Of a stretch of 64,000 nucleotides of DNA, positions 38,262-47,565 are shown piece by piece (within the stretch, counting starts at the first letter, position 1; the number at the start of each line of letters is the position of its first letter). Origin of the DNA: Marivita sp. GX14005. Its GTDB lineage: Bacteria > Pseudomonadota > Alphaproteobacteria > Rhodobacterales > Rhodobacteraceae. Made by a program: the position numbers and the translations under genes. The notes beneath the pieces were generated by a model, which did no database searches, had not been told where the DNA came from, and saw nothing but the letters and a program-made list of their open reading frames with translations. The stretch covers positions 310,001-374,000 of the forward strand of contig NZ_JAMCCQ010000001.1 of the NCBI RefSeq assembly GCF_023370775.1, in the 5' to 3' direction.

Positions 38262-39044
38262 ATGCTGATCGAGTTGCGCGCAAAATTTGAGGCAAAAGTA
38301 CAAGAGAGCCGAGAAGCCCTTGTTGCTAGTCTACTGGTTGGATTGCCGGAAGAAAGCCAGCGCCCATCCACGACCGACTGGCTTGAAAACCTGCCGTGCG
38401 AGATCAATCGAGAACGGGCGAAGGTCCATTTTCGGGAGCGCGTGGAGCTAAGTGAGAATGGCGAAGAGGAATTGCTCACCGTTTCACATCTCGCGGGCGT
38501 CACAAAGCGTTCAGAAAAAACCGTGAACATGATCATGGCCGAAAGTCATGAGGGTTATAAGCTTGTCCAGCCTGATGACCTTGTGATCAATACGATGTGG
38601 GCGTGGATGGGCGCCATGGGTGTCAGCAAAGAAGCCGGCCTCATAAGTCCAGCCTATGGGATTTATCGCCCGACCAGTGGCAAGTTGTTACCTGAATACC
38701 TGGATCTTTTGGTGCGCTCCAAACCTTTCGTCGCCGAGGCAACGCGGCGCAGCAAGGGAATCCACTCTTCCCGACTTCGCCTATACGCGGACGCGTTCTT
38801 GGATATGCGCTTGCCCGTTCCAACTTTGGAACGACAGTCAAGAATATTGCAGCAGGTCAGGGCACGTGCTGCCCGAGAAGACACGCTCGTAAGAAAGAAT
38901 GCGAAGGCTACAGAACTACTCCGCGAATACCGTGCCGCCCTAATCACCGCCGCCGTCACAGGCCAAATCGACGTGGACAGCTACACCCGCACCGAAACGA
39001 CCTCCGCCACCCTCGACCGGATTGAAGGGGAGATGCAGGAATGA
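38262..39044 (+). pseudogene. hsdS: HsdS, C-terminal half (frameshifted specificity subunit)
   Basis: 260 residues in the frame after the shift: the rest of the central helix (MLIELRAKFEAKVQESREALVAS), a second target-recognition domain (KTVNMIMAESHEGYKLVQPDDLVINTMWAWMGAMGV, then SKGIHSSRLRLYADAFLDMRLPVP) and the C-terminal conserved helix (REYRAALITAAVTGQIDV). The ATG lies one base after the stop of the first half, so re-initiation could make two half-subunits instead of none. Its stop overlaps the CBS-HEPN ATG by 4 bases. Confidence 0.85.
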
Positions 39045-39883
39045 ATGCGCCTGTCGTATCGGTCGCCAGCTACCGAACAGGGGATCACTCTGCCCTGCAG
39101 GCGCAGCTGACGGTAGACCAGATCATGACCCCAAGGGATGCATTCCTCTGCGCACTCGAGGGTCAGACCGTTGCCGAGGCTTTTCAGCACGTGCCCGAAG
39201 TCTATGACGCGCTGCCCGTCATCGAAGGCAATGACCCAAGGGACCCCGCAGCGGAAGTCATCGGCATCATAGACTGCCGGGAAGTCGCACCAGCTGAGAT
39301 GCGTCAGTCAGTGTCAACGCACATGCAGGAGCGACACTGTGTGGGCATCCGCAGTACCCTTCCCCTGTTGGAGTTCGCGGCAAGCGGACGCGTTGATGAG
39401 CTGACATTTGTGACCGCAGACGAGCGGTCCATTGTGTGTGGCCTCGTCACCGTTCACGATTTGCAGAGGCTGCCTGTTCGGATTGCCTTATTCGCTGCTT
39501 TGACCGATCTGGAAGAGGACATTGCAGGGTTGCTCGATCTTGCCGCTCCTGATCCGGCTAAATGGCACACGTTGGTCCACGATCCACGCGGGATCATCAA
39601 GATCGAGATTGAAAAAGGGCTCAAGCGCGCGGCCAGGCGTGACGATCTTGGGTCGCCTATCCTGACTTTGTCCTTCGGGATCAAACTTGCCCTGCTTGAA
39701 GGGCTGAAAAACAGTGGACAGCTTGCAGGCGTTGCCATTCCGAACCTTCGAAACATCCGGGATGCCCGAAACGATATCGCCCACGGCATTCCATTCGAGC
39801 GCATTGAGATCGTGCCTAAGGCGGCACGGGATCTGCGCAACCTGCATTCATCTGTAAAGACATTGATTGCGAGACACCAATGA
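39041..39883 (+). CDS. CBS-domain protein with HEPN-like C-terminus, inside the hsd operon
   Basis: A 280-residue protein. Residues about 20-150 form a pair of CBS-like repeats (LTVDQIMTPRDAFLCALEGQTVAEAF; VIGIIDCREV; ERSIVCGLVTVHDLQRL), which commonly bind adenine nucleotides. Residues about 155-280 are helical and contain ARNDIAHG, with Arg243-x4-His248, the signature of HEPN RNases. Both ends overlap neighbouring hsd genes by 4 bases, so it is translated as part of the restriction system. I infer a nucleotide-sensing RNase or regulator of HsdR; neither is shown. Confidence 0.75.
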   Translation: MNAPVVSVASYRTGDHSALQAQLTVDQIMTPRDAFLCALEGQTVAEAFQHVPEVYDALPVIEGNDPRDPAAEVIGIIDCREVAPAEMRQSVSTHMQERHCVGIRSTLPLLEFAASGRVDELTFVTADERSIVCGLVTVHDLQRLPVRIALFAALTDLEEDIAGLLDLAAPDPAKWHTLVHDPRGIIKIEIEKGLKRAARRDDLGSPILTLSFGIKLALLEGLKNSGQLAGVAIPNLRNIRDARNDIAHGIPFERIEIVPKAARDLRNLHSSVKTLIARHQ

Positions 39884-42800
39884 CCAGCCCCGAAATCTCC
39901 CGAGACAAGCTGCACACCGAAGAAGCGGTCGAAGTACATCTGGTGGACCAGCTCGTCCGTCAGCAAGGTTGGGTCGAGCGGCCCTGGCAGGCCTTTGACC
40001 GCAAGACAGCGCTGGACTCCGAGATGATCGAGCAGTTCGTGCGTAACACGCAAGCGGCCGCTTGGGACAAGCTCTGCGGGCAGTACCCTGGCAAGGAGCG
40101 TGAGACGCTCGTACGGCAGGTGGAGGCGCGTCTGAAGGCCGTGGGCACCCTCGACGTGCTGCGCGGCGGCATCACCATCGTGCCGGGCATCAAGATCGAC
40201 CTGTGCGCCTTCAAGCCAGCGTCTGGCCTTAATCCCGCGACCTTGCGCGCCTATGAGGGCAATATCCTTGGGGTCATGCGGCAGGTGCGGTATTCCCAGC
40301 GGTCCGAGAACGCAATTGACGTGGTGCTCTTCGTCAATGGCATTCCTGTGGTGACGTTGGAGTTGAAGAACACCCTCACCGGATCGACCTATCAGACCGC
40401 TGAGGCGCAGTATCGCAAGGACCGCTCGCCCAATGGCGAGCCTCTGCTGACCTTCAAGCGCGGCGGGTTGGTGCATTTCGCGTTGGATCAGGACAACGTG
40501 TCGATGACCACGCGGCTGGACAATGGCCGCACCCGCTTCCTGCCCTTCAACCGGGGCCGCGATGGCGGTGCGGGCAACCCGGACGTGGAGGACGAGTTCC
40601 GCATCGCATATCTATATCGCGATATCGGCGCGCGGCAGGCGGTGTTCTCGCGCGAGGTGTTCCTGTCGATCCTGCATCGCTTCGTTCTGGTTGATGAGGT
40701 CGAACAGCCCGGCGGCAAGGTCAAACGCACGACGATCTGGCCGCGCTTCCAGCAGCTCGACGCAGTGCGGATGCTGGTGCAGGACGCTAAGACCAACGGC
40801 GCCGGGCAGAACTACCTATTTCAGCATTCCGCCGGCTCTGGAAAATCCAACACGATCGCATGGGCCGCGCATCACTTGGCCACGCTGCATGACGATGAGG
40901 ACAAAGCGATCTTTGATACGATTATCATTGTGACCGACCGCGTCGTTCTGGACCGCCAGTTGCAGCAGACAGTGAAGTCCTTCGCTCAGACCGACAAATA
41001 TGTTCGACCGATCGACGGCACCTCGCGACAGCTGAAAAAAGCGATTGAGGAAGGCGCGAAGATCATCATCTCAACGATCCATAAGTTCTCGACCGATCAG
41101 CTGTCGGTTCTAAAAAATGAGGACGGCAAGCGCTTCGCAATCATCATCGACGAGGCGCATAGCTCGCAATCGGGCAAGCACGCCGACAGCATGGCAAAGG
41201 TGCTGGCCGATGGGGAATTGAGCGATGAGGAAAAGGAGCTGGCCGCCACCGAGCAGGCCCTGCTGGAACTGCAACGTCTACGCGGCCCTCAGGCCAATCT
41301 GTCATACCTCGCCTTCACTGCAACACCCAAGAACGTCACGCTGGAGCGTTTCGGCCAAATGGGTGAAAACGGCCCAGAGCCCTTCCACCTCTACTCGATG
41401 CGGCAGGCCGTGGAGGAAGGCTTCATCCTCGATGTCTTGCGAAACTATCAAACCTACAGCTCCTACGCAAAGCTGGAGAAGGCGATCGAAGATAATCCCG
41501 AGCTGCTGGAGCGAAAGTCCGCCCGCAAGGTCGCGCGATTCATCGATTTCCATGAGTATTCCATGAGCCAGAAGGCCGAGGTGATCGTCGAGCACTTCCG
41601 TCGCCATGCCCTGCCGGAGCTGTCCGGTCAGGCCAAGGCCATGGTGGTCACGGCCAGCCGCGAACACGCGATCCGAACCCAGATGGCCATCGCCAAATAC
41701 ATCGAAGATCATGGCTACACCGACGTCCGCGCCCTGGTTGCGTTTTCCTGCGAAATCAACGTGGACGGCCAGCCCTACACCGAAGCCGGCATGAACGGGT
41801 TTGGCGAAACGGAACTGCCACGGCAATTCGACGGGAACGGCTATAACGTCCTCGTGGTAGCTCAGAAGTACCAAACGGGGTTTGATCAACCGAAACTGGT
41901 GGCGATGTATGTGGATCGCCGTCTGAGCGGTCTGCAAGCCGTCCAGACACTTGCGCGCCTTAACCGGATCTACCCATGCAAGGATCGCACCTTCATTCTC
42001 GATTTCCGCAATTCCGTCGAGGAGATACAGGAGGCGTTCAAGCCCTACCACAACGTCACGACTCTCGAAGACCTGTCCGACCCCAACCAGGTCTATAACC
42101 TTGAAGCACGCCTCAAGACGTTTGGAGTCATTGATCAGGCCGAAATCGACCGGTTCATCGAGCGCTTCCTTGCGGCGCGCCAGAGGGCCGACGAGAGGCC
42201 GATCCTGGAAGGCATAGTCCGTCAGGCTGTCTCGCGGTTCTCCGAGAACCTGAACGAGGAGGATCAGGAAGAATTCCGGCAGGTCCTCGCTTCTTTCCTG
42301 CGCTTCTATTCCTTCATCGCGCAGGTGGTCGATATGGGCGACACGGACCTTGAGAAGCTGCATGTCTACGGGTCATGGCTCAAGCGCATCCTGCCGAGCC
42401 GGCAGGCGCCCCACGGGGAGGATGTCACTGACGACATGCTGGAACTTGAGGCGTACCGACTGGAGAAAGAAGGCGGCCCCATGGATGCAAGCCTCGATCG
42501 GGACGACAATGCACCGCTTAGCCCGATCGACCGGTTCGGTGCCAACCCCTTCACCGAAGAAGAGTCTAAAACTCTTGCCGAGATCATTGAGGCCTTCAAC
42601 AGCCGCCATGGGACCAACTTCACCGACGATGACTACATTCGGTTTGAGGCGGTGAACAACGACATCTTGGCTGACGATGATTTCGCCGAGATGCTCCGCA
42701 ACAACGATCCTCGCGACGTCCGCCCCCATTTTGACAAGGAATTCATGCGCCGTGCCCGGCAGGCCTTCCAACGGGATAACGCTATGCGGAACGCATTCAT

Positions 42801-42885
42801 GCAGGACGAGGAGGCGCGCAAGATGCTCATGGCGTTGATGTTCCAGCGAGCAATGCGGGGGGCGGGAAACACAGCTCCGAGGTGA
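39880..42885 (+). CDS. hsdR: Type I restriction endonuclease subunit HsdR
   Basis: A 1001-residue translocating nuclease. The N-terminal PD-(D/E)xK site is NAIDVVLFVNGIPVVTLELKN (Glu-x-Lys at about residue 160). The SF2 motor has Walker A HSAGSGKSNT at about 316-325, IIIDEAH at about 422-428 and YLAFTATP motif III; motif VI lies around KYQTGFDQPKL / LARLNRIYPCKD. The C-terminus is helical and binds HsdM-HsdS. It cleaves unmethylated DNA at a distance after translocation. Start overlaps the CBS-HEPN stop. Looks intact although hsdS is frameshifted. Confidence 0.95.
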   Translation: MTSPEISRDKLHTEEAVEVHLVDQLVRQQGWVERPWQAFDRKTALDSEMIEQFVRNTQAAAWDKLCGQYPGKERETLVRQVEARLKAVGTLDVLRGGITIVPGIKIDLCAFKPASGLNPATLRAYEGNILGVMRQVRYSQRSENAIDVVLFVNGIPVVTLELKNTLTGSTYQTAEAQYRKDRSPNGEPLLTFKRGGLVHFALDQDNVSMTTRLDNGRTRFLPFNRGRDGGAGNPDVEDEFRIAYLYRDIGARQAVFSREVFLSILHRFVLVDEVEQPGGKVKRTTIWPRFQQLDAVRMLVQDAKTNGAGQNYLFQHSAGSGKSNTIAWAAHHLATLHDDEDKAIFDTIIIVTDRVVLDRQLQQTVKSFAQTDKYVRPIDGTSRQLKKAIEEGAKIIISTIHKFSTDQLSVLKNEDGKRFAIIIDEAHSSQSGKHADSMAKVLADGELSDEEKELAATEQALLELQRLRGPQANLSYLAFTATPKNVTLERFGQMGENGPEPFHLYSMRQAVEEGFILDVLRNYQTYSSYAKLEKAIEDNPELLERKSARKVARFIDFHEYSMSQKAEVIVEHFRRHALPELSGQAKAMVVTASREHAIRTQMAIAKYIEDHGYTDVRALVAFSCEINVDGQPYTEAGMNGFGETELPRQFDGNGYNVLVVAQKYQTGFDQPKLVAMYVDRRLSGLQAVQTLARLNRIYPCKDRTFILDFRNSVEEIQEAFKPYHNVTTLEDLSDPNQVYNLEARLKTFGVIDQAEIDRFIERFLAARQRADERPILEGIVRQAVSRFSENLNEEDQEEFRQVLASFLRFYSFIAQVVDMGDTDLEKLHVYGSWLKRILPSRQAPHGEDVTDDMLELEAYRLEKEGGPMDASLDRDDNAPLSPIDRFGANPFTEEESKTLAEIIEAFNSRHGTNFTDDDYIRFEAVNNDILADDDFAEMLRNNDPRDVRPHFDKEFMRRARQAFQRDNAMRNAFMQDEEARKMLMALMFQRAMRGAGNTAPR

Positions 42886-43067
42886 GCGTCATTGGGAATC
42901 AACGCCGGCTCAAATTTTACCTGCCACCTCAAAGTGCCGCAATTTGGTTCACCAATACTGCCGATTTCGCAAAGAACATCTACCTGTCGATGCAAAAGTC
43001 GGGACCCGGGCGTTTCGGCCACTCACTGTGCTCGACTTTACCCACAGACTTTTTCAAATCAGCCAAC

Positions 43068-44360
43068 TCACCGCTCCAGATGGATTCGAACTGAAAACCC
43101 TGACAGCTGATCCACTTGGATCGGGCCGAACGTCCAGAAATCTCGTAGGACTTCTGCATGCGGGTGGCCGTAGCTAAGGCTTGGCTCAGAGCTAAATACG
43201 CTTGTCGTCGGCGCAGCAAGTGCCGCAAGGCCATCGTGCCAATTGGCCCTCGCACCATGATGCGCAACCTGAAACACGCTAACGCGTCTTGCGCGGCGCG
43301 CATCAAGGTAACTCTCAAAACTGTCCCATTTCTCCGCAGCGTTCAGATTCCCATCGCCTGTTAGCAGAATCGCACCTCTCGTTTCATGTTCCTTCCAACA
43401 GCCGCAAGCGCCGATAAGTCGGCGATAAACGCAATCACAATTGCAAATCCTTTGCCCCATCCAAGGTCCAACTGCACCGCCATAAAGGAGTAAACTGACA
43501 TTGTTCATCGCCGCCCCACGACCGAAGTTAGTCTCATAGAGCTTCCTTAGGTCATCAAGGGCACTTTGCCGTTTGTTTTCGCTGCTGTTCAGCAGCGAGC
43601 CTCGATATGTGTCGACTTTTGAAGCAAACCCAAATGTGTCATCTGGTTTTGTCGCGGGATCATTGTAAGGCAGAAATTCCCAAACCCCATAGATGGCAAT
43701 TGCGTTGCCAGGAGGAAGCATCCGAATGCGATGGTCCAAGTCACCGTACGCACCTTCCAAATCGCCATATGAAACTGGTTCGCCGGGCCCAGACGGCTTT
43801 TCGGGGTCATCAAACTCTTCGGGCGGTTCGGGAGCTGCAGTTGGTTCGGGTGAGAATGGTGGCCCATCATCGTTAGAGGGCATAACGAACAGGACCTGTT
43901 CAAACCCGTCACCCGCCTCCTGGGTGAAGTATTGCACTGGGTCGACATAGAACAACATCTCGGGGTCTTCTGCCCTCAGCCCTTGTTCAAAACCGATCAG
44001 TAGGCGATGCCACAAGGGTGCCCACGGTAGCATTACTGTCTTGGCACCGATCACATTCAGCAGTTCAACTACACCGCTGATATGGTCATTGTGGAAATGC
44101 GAAAGGGTGAGAAGGTCGATTTTCTCACCACGGCAATCACGTTTCAAATCGTCGATCGCGTTGGTGACTAGCCGCTTTCCCGAACTGGATCCACAATCAT
44201 AGACCCAGCGATATGGCCCGAGCGGTGCCGGTCTCGACGGTCCGCCAGTATCTACAATTCGGCGCGGTCTTCGTCGGGGAGGCCAGAACTCTACCGAACC
44301 GGTGGCAAACAAGCCTTGCCCAACTGGAAAGAACCGATGAACCGCGCGAATTTCGGTCAT
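43068..44360 (-). CDS. MBL-fold metallohydrolase (ComEC-type catalytic domain)
   Basis: A 430-residue metallo-beta-lactamase-fold protein. The metal motif is LTLSHFHNDHISGV at about residues 86-99 (HxHxDH). The C-terminal VFQVAHHGARANW corresponds to the ComEC-like HHG motif. An acidic, Pro-rich insert (PEPTAAPEPPEEFDDPEKPSG) sits in the middle, and CNCDCVYRRLIGACGC is a Cys cluster that may bind an extra metal. No membrane segments. Its ATG overlaps the stop of the 64-residue HsdS-tail-like gene by 3 bases. Substrate unknown; nucleic acid is plausible. Between hsdR (42885) and this gene I see nothing. Confidence 0.8.
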   Translation of the reverse strand: MTEIRAVHRFFPVGQGLFATGSVEFWPPRRRPRRIVDTGGPSRPAPLGPYRWVYDCGSSSGKRLVTNAIDDLKRDCRGEKIDLLTLSHFHNDHISGVVELLNVIGAKTVMLPWAPLWHRLLIGFEQGLRAEDPEMLFYVDPVQYFTQEAGDGFEQVLFVMPSNDDGPPFSPEPTAAPEPPEEFDDPEKPSGPGEPVSYGDLEGAYGDLDHRIRMLPPGNAIAIYGVWEFLPYNDPATKPDDTFGFASKVDTYRGSLLNSSENKRQSALDDLRKLYETNFGRGAAMNNVSLLLYGGAVGPWMGQRICNCDCVYRRLIGACGCWKEHETRGAILLTGDGNLNAAEKWDSFESYLDARRARRVSVFQVAHHGARANWHDGLAALAAPTTSVFSSEPSLSYGHPHAEVLRDFWTFGPIQVDQLSGFSVRIHLER

Positions 44361-44551
44361 GCGTTGACTGATCCTACAGAAGGCCTCAGTGCCTCGTGCA
44401 GGACGAAGTTGGGGAGTTTGCTTCGGATAGTGGCGGTGAGGCTGGCCTCCAGCCGGTCGCAGGGTGCCATCAGGGCATCGACATTGGCCGCGATGCAGTG
44501 TTGTTCGGCGAGGGGCTGAAGGCGGACATACTGCTTAGTCGCCTGTTCCAT
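44357..44551 (-). CDS. 64-residue HsdS C-terminal-tail-like protein
   Basis: The whole sequence resembles the last segment of an HsdS subunit: LQPLAEQHCIAANVDALMAPCDRLEASLTAT followed by LHEALRP. No target-recognition domain precedes it, and stops occur just upstream. It nevertheless has an AGGAG site 9 bases before its ATG and is coupled by overlap to the MBL-hydrolase gene. It may be a relic of an older restriction system, or a retained small protein that mimics the HsdS helix to dock on HsdM/HsdR. Confidence 0.7.
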   Translation of the reverse strand: MEQATKQYVRLQPLAEQHCIAANVDALMAPCDRLEASLTATIRSKLPNFVLHEALRPSVGSVNA

Positions 44552-44666
44552 AGTTCGAATCTCCTTCAGCAGCGATGGTACTAGTTGCTTGCATCGATAA
44601 GATGTATTGATATCAAAGGCAAAGCGGACGGCATTCAGAACGAGCCATGATACAGTTGGTATCGCT

Positions 44667-47300
44667 TCAAGAAACCCGGTTCATCTTGGAGCGCAAACCT
44701 TCAGTCCAGTCCTGCAACGACTTAATGTCAGCCATGACTTCCGATGGCTCTGGTGGCTCGGGATCATGGCCGCGGGAAGGATCATGCGCGTCGACAAAGT
44801 CGCAGCATTTTTTGAACCCTTTTTGGAAAATCTGCACATCGGCCTCTTCCAAGGCTGTGACGCGTTTCAGATTTTTGGTGTCAATGTAATCGCGGTGGCG
44901 CATTACAACTTTGTTAAATACGATGTCCTCTAGCGCCCGTTCCCAAGTCGCACGCAATCGGCTGTAGAGCGAAGATACTGCCGTTTTGTAGGCCTCGTCG
45001 TCATTCTCCTCGAACAGGCGCGTTGCCGCGCGAGCTTCTTTTTCAAGTTTGTCAATCCGGTCTCGAATACTAGAGGCCGTCCAAGGCAAGTCCTTGTTTA
45101 CGATGCCGACGACATCCTGTCCGCGCGTAAGATGCGCCAGCTTAGTCGGCGTATTTCGCTGCGAAGCCAACTGTGCCAGATCGTTGACGAAGATCATGTC
45201 ATGCGTGAACACGATTACTTGCCGCACGCCGGCTTCCTTTGCCAGGCGCTTGGCGACTTTTGAACGCCAGCGATGATCGAGCGAGGAAACCGGATCATCG
45301 AACACAAGCGCCGATGTGTGCGATGCGTTCGCTAGTTCGGTAAGGTATGAAGCCAACGCAACGCACGTCTGCTCACCCTCGCTGAGCACATCATGAACCT
45401 TGGCCTTAGGGTTGGCATAGAGCTTTACTTCATATTGCGGTGAACCGAATTTGCCCCCCGAGCGCACGACCTCGACCCGCACCCGATTACCAGCCAGCGC
45501 AACGATCTCTTGTTGAAACCGGTCGCGCATACGCGGCGTGATAAGATTGTCGGCGATTTCGTTCCCGAGCCGCGTGATCGCAGTGGTGGCAGTGTCGCGC
45601 AAGCAGTCTTCAATGCGCTTTAACTCTGCGAGCCTCGCGATCTCTGTTTTCGCAATATCCAGCAACTCGTGACTTTGTTTCCGATCCTGCAAATCGGCCT
45701 GTTCATCGAGCAAGGCTTCCCGTGCTTCGCAGCCGGATGCATCATCGAGAGAAGCCGCATAGACTCGTGTCTGCGCAGCTTCGGTGTTTACCGCCTCCGC
45801 GACGGATTCCGGCAAAGCCAACGGATTCGGAACATCTTGGCCGGATAGCTGTGCAAGAGTCTGCCCCTGTACACGCCGCGCAAGCGCGATGAACCTCAGC
45901 ACTTGCCTTGCGAGCGCGAAGTTTCCGGCTCTCAAACTTCGATATGCCGCCGAGACCTTGTTAACGTGAACGACCATGGAGCGGAATTTTTGCTCTGCTT
46001 CCTTGAAGGCGTGCTCAGCTTCAGCCGCTTTAGTTTCTGTGTCCTTCTTGATGAAATCTTCAAAGCCAAGCATCCGCGCCGCGGTAGGCTCGTCGATTTG
46101 CTGATGGCACAGAACGCAGATATCTCCAGCCGATGGTGGAAACGGCGTACCACCTTCCTTCGCCATTTGCGAATATGATCTGGCGGATTCCCAGAGAGTC
46201 CGCCAGACGGTTTCACCAACGCCAACAAGCGCCAATCCAGAGAACGCATCATGCGCTGCCGTGTTGGCGGCCATGCGCATGTCGTCAGCACCCTTTTTCG
46301 TCGCATGTAGCGCCTGACGGGCCTCGTCATTCAGCGTCTGCTCGATCCGCTTCAAATAGGTTTCCAATTGATCGAGCTGGGCTGCGTAGTCGCGTTGGGC
46401 TTGTGCCGCCACGGCGGAGTCTTGAGCGAGATCGGATTGAAGCTTGATCAGGCGCGCTTCGTCTGCATTCGAAAAGGCTGTCTTGGGCGTTACGGCGCCG
46501 ACATCGGTATCATGACGAAGCGAAGACAGGGCTTTGCCAAGCTCAGAGCGGCTTGACCAGATCGGATTGAGGAAAACAGAGTTACGTTTTTGCTCCAGTG
46601 TTTCTTGCTCGGTCGTCAGGCGCGCCTTTATTTCCTGACAAACACCGGCGAGGTCATCCGGAATATCAAGGCCGAAGGGGCGGAACCAAACCTCATTCTT
46701 CTTCTGAACGTGTACCGAAGCCGCATCACGGTCGAAGACCGTAATGGCGGAAAGCATCTCTTCGGTCTGACCCTCATCTTCCCATGCGACCGTTTCCGCT
46801 GTGCCACTGGCACGCGAAATTTTCAGCTCGGCCTTTGCAGTGCGCGTTGGCGAAGCGCTGTAAACATCAGGCATGATCTCGCCGGCATGTCTTGAGCGAC
46901 AAGCCCTCTTGAGAATCCGAGTGTAGCCAGATTTTCCGGTGCCGTTCTGGCCGTAAACTATGGTCAGGCCTGACTCCTCAAAGTTCAGGGTCTGACCGGT
47001 TGCCAGCTGATTGACACCAGAAACATTTGCGATGCCGGACAGGGAAACTGACTCGCCGACACCAGGATCAACCGGCAGGTGGTCCTTCGAGAGTGGCCTG
47101 GCTGCCAAAGTCACCGTCTCATCGCCGTGCTCTTTCTTGCAGAGCGCCAATAACTCCTCGAACGCAGCTTCGTCCGGATAGCCGTTTAGTACAATGCGGC
47201 GCAGGGCATCGCGTTGCCATAGCGGGCGGTTTTCCGACCACGCTAGAATTCGCATAGGGACAGTATCGTCGCTTTTTTCTATATTCGCGCTGTCCGGCAT
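44667..47300 (-). CDS. AAA_13-type ABC ATPase, PrrC/RloC-like
   Basis: An 877-residue SMC-like ATPase. Walker A is YGQNGTGKSG at residues 116-125. A central coiled-coil region (about 250-620) carries CVLC at about 394, a possible zinc hook. The signature region is VLSEGEQTCVALASYL and Walker B ALVFDDPVSSLDH is at about 667-680. The C-terminal segment RATWERALEDIVFNKVVMRH is typical of AAA_13 proteins; relatives PrrC and RloC cut tRNA and guard restriction systems, but I cannot show a nuclease site here. Start at 47300 follows GAGGGG; a longer start at 47345 is possible. Located beside hsd genes on the opposite strand. Confidence 0.78.
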   Translation of the reverse strand: MPDSANIEKSDDTVPMRILAWSENRPLWQRDALRRIVLNGYPDEAAFEELLALCKKEHGDETVTLAARPLSKDHLPVDPGVGESVSLSGIANVSGVNQLATGQTLNFEESGLTIVYGQNGTGKSGYTRILKRACRSRHAGEIMPDVYSASPTRTAKAELKISRASGTAETVAWEDEGQTEEMLSAITVFDRDAASVHVQKKNEVWFRPFGLDIPDDLAGVCQEIKARLTTEQETLEQKRNSVFLNPIWSSRSELGKALSSLRHDTDVGAVTPKTAFSNADEARLIKLQSDLAQDSAVAAQAQRDYAAQLDQLETYLKRIEQTLNDEARQALHATKKGADDMRMAANTAAHDAFSGLALVGVGETVWRTLWESARSYSQMAKEGGTPFPPSAGDICVLCHQQIDEPTAARMLGFEDFIKKDTETKAAEAEHAFKEAEQKFRSMVVHVNKVSAAYRSLRAGNFALARQVLRFIALARRVQGQTLAQLSGQDVPNPLALPESVAEAVNTEAAQTRVYAASLDDASGCEAREALLDEQADLQDRKQSHELLDIAKTEIARLAELKRIEDCLRDTATTAITRLGNEIADNLITPRMRDRFQQEIVALAGNRVRVEVVRSGGKFGSPQYEVKLYANPKAKVHDVLSEGEQTCVALASYLTELANASHTSALVFDDPVSSLDHRWRSKVAKRLAKEAGVRQVIVFTHDMIFVNDLAQLASQRNTPTKLAHLTRGQDVVGIVNKDLPWTASSIRDRIDKLEKEARAATRLFEENDDEAYKTAVSSLYSRLRATWERALEDIVFNKVVMRHRDYIDTKNLKRVTALEEADVQIFQKGFKKCCDFVDAHDPSRGHDPEPPEPSEVMADIKSLQDWTEGLRSKMNRVS

Positions 47301-47565
47301 CACCGTTTCAACCCCTCTCTCACACAACATACTTTTCAAAAACAAAAGGCTACAAGTGTCGGGTCAATGACGGAAGCTCATTTTCTTATTGGCTGTTGAA
47401 TCTATTAAAGGCGCAAGAAGTCATGGCGTATGGATGTATGCGCGACGCTATTGCGAGCTTACGCTCATGGTAACTCGATAGCTTGCGAATGCCTCGAACA
47501 GCCGCTCTTCGCGCATCTTGTAGTCTGACGTCACGCTTTGGCATGTATCAGATAATTTGATGAGT

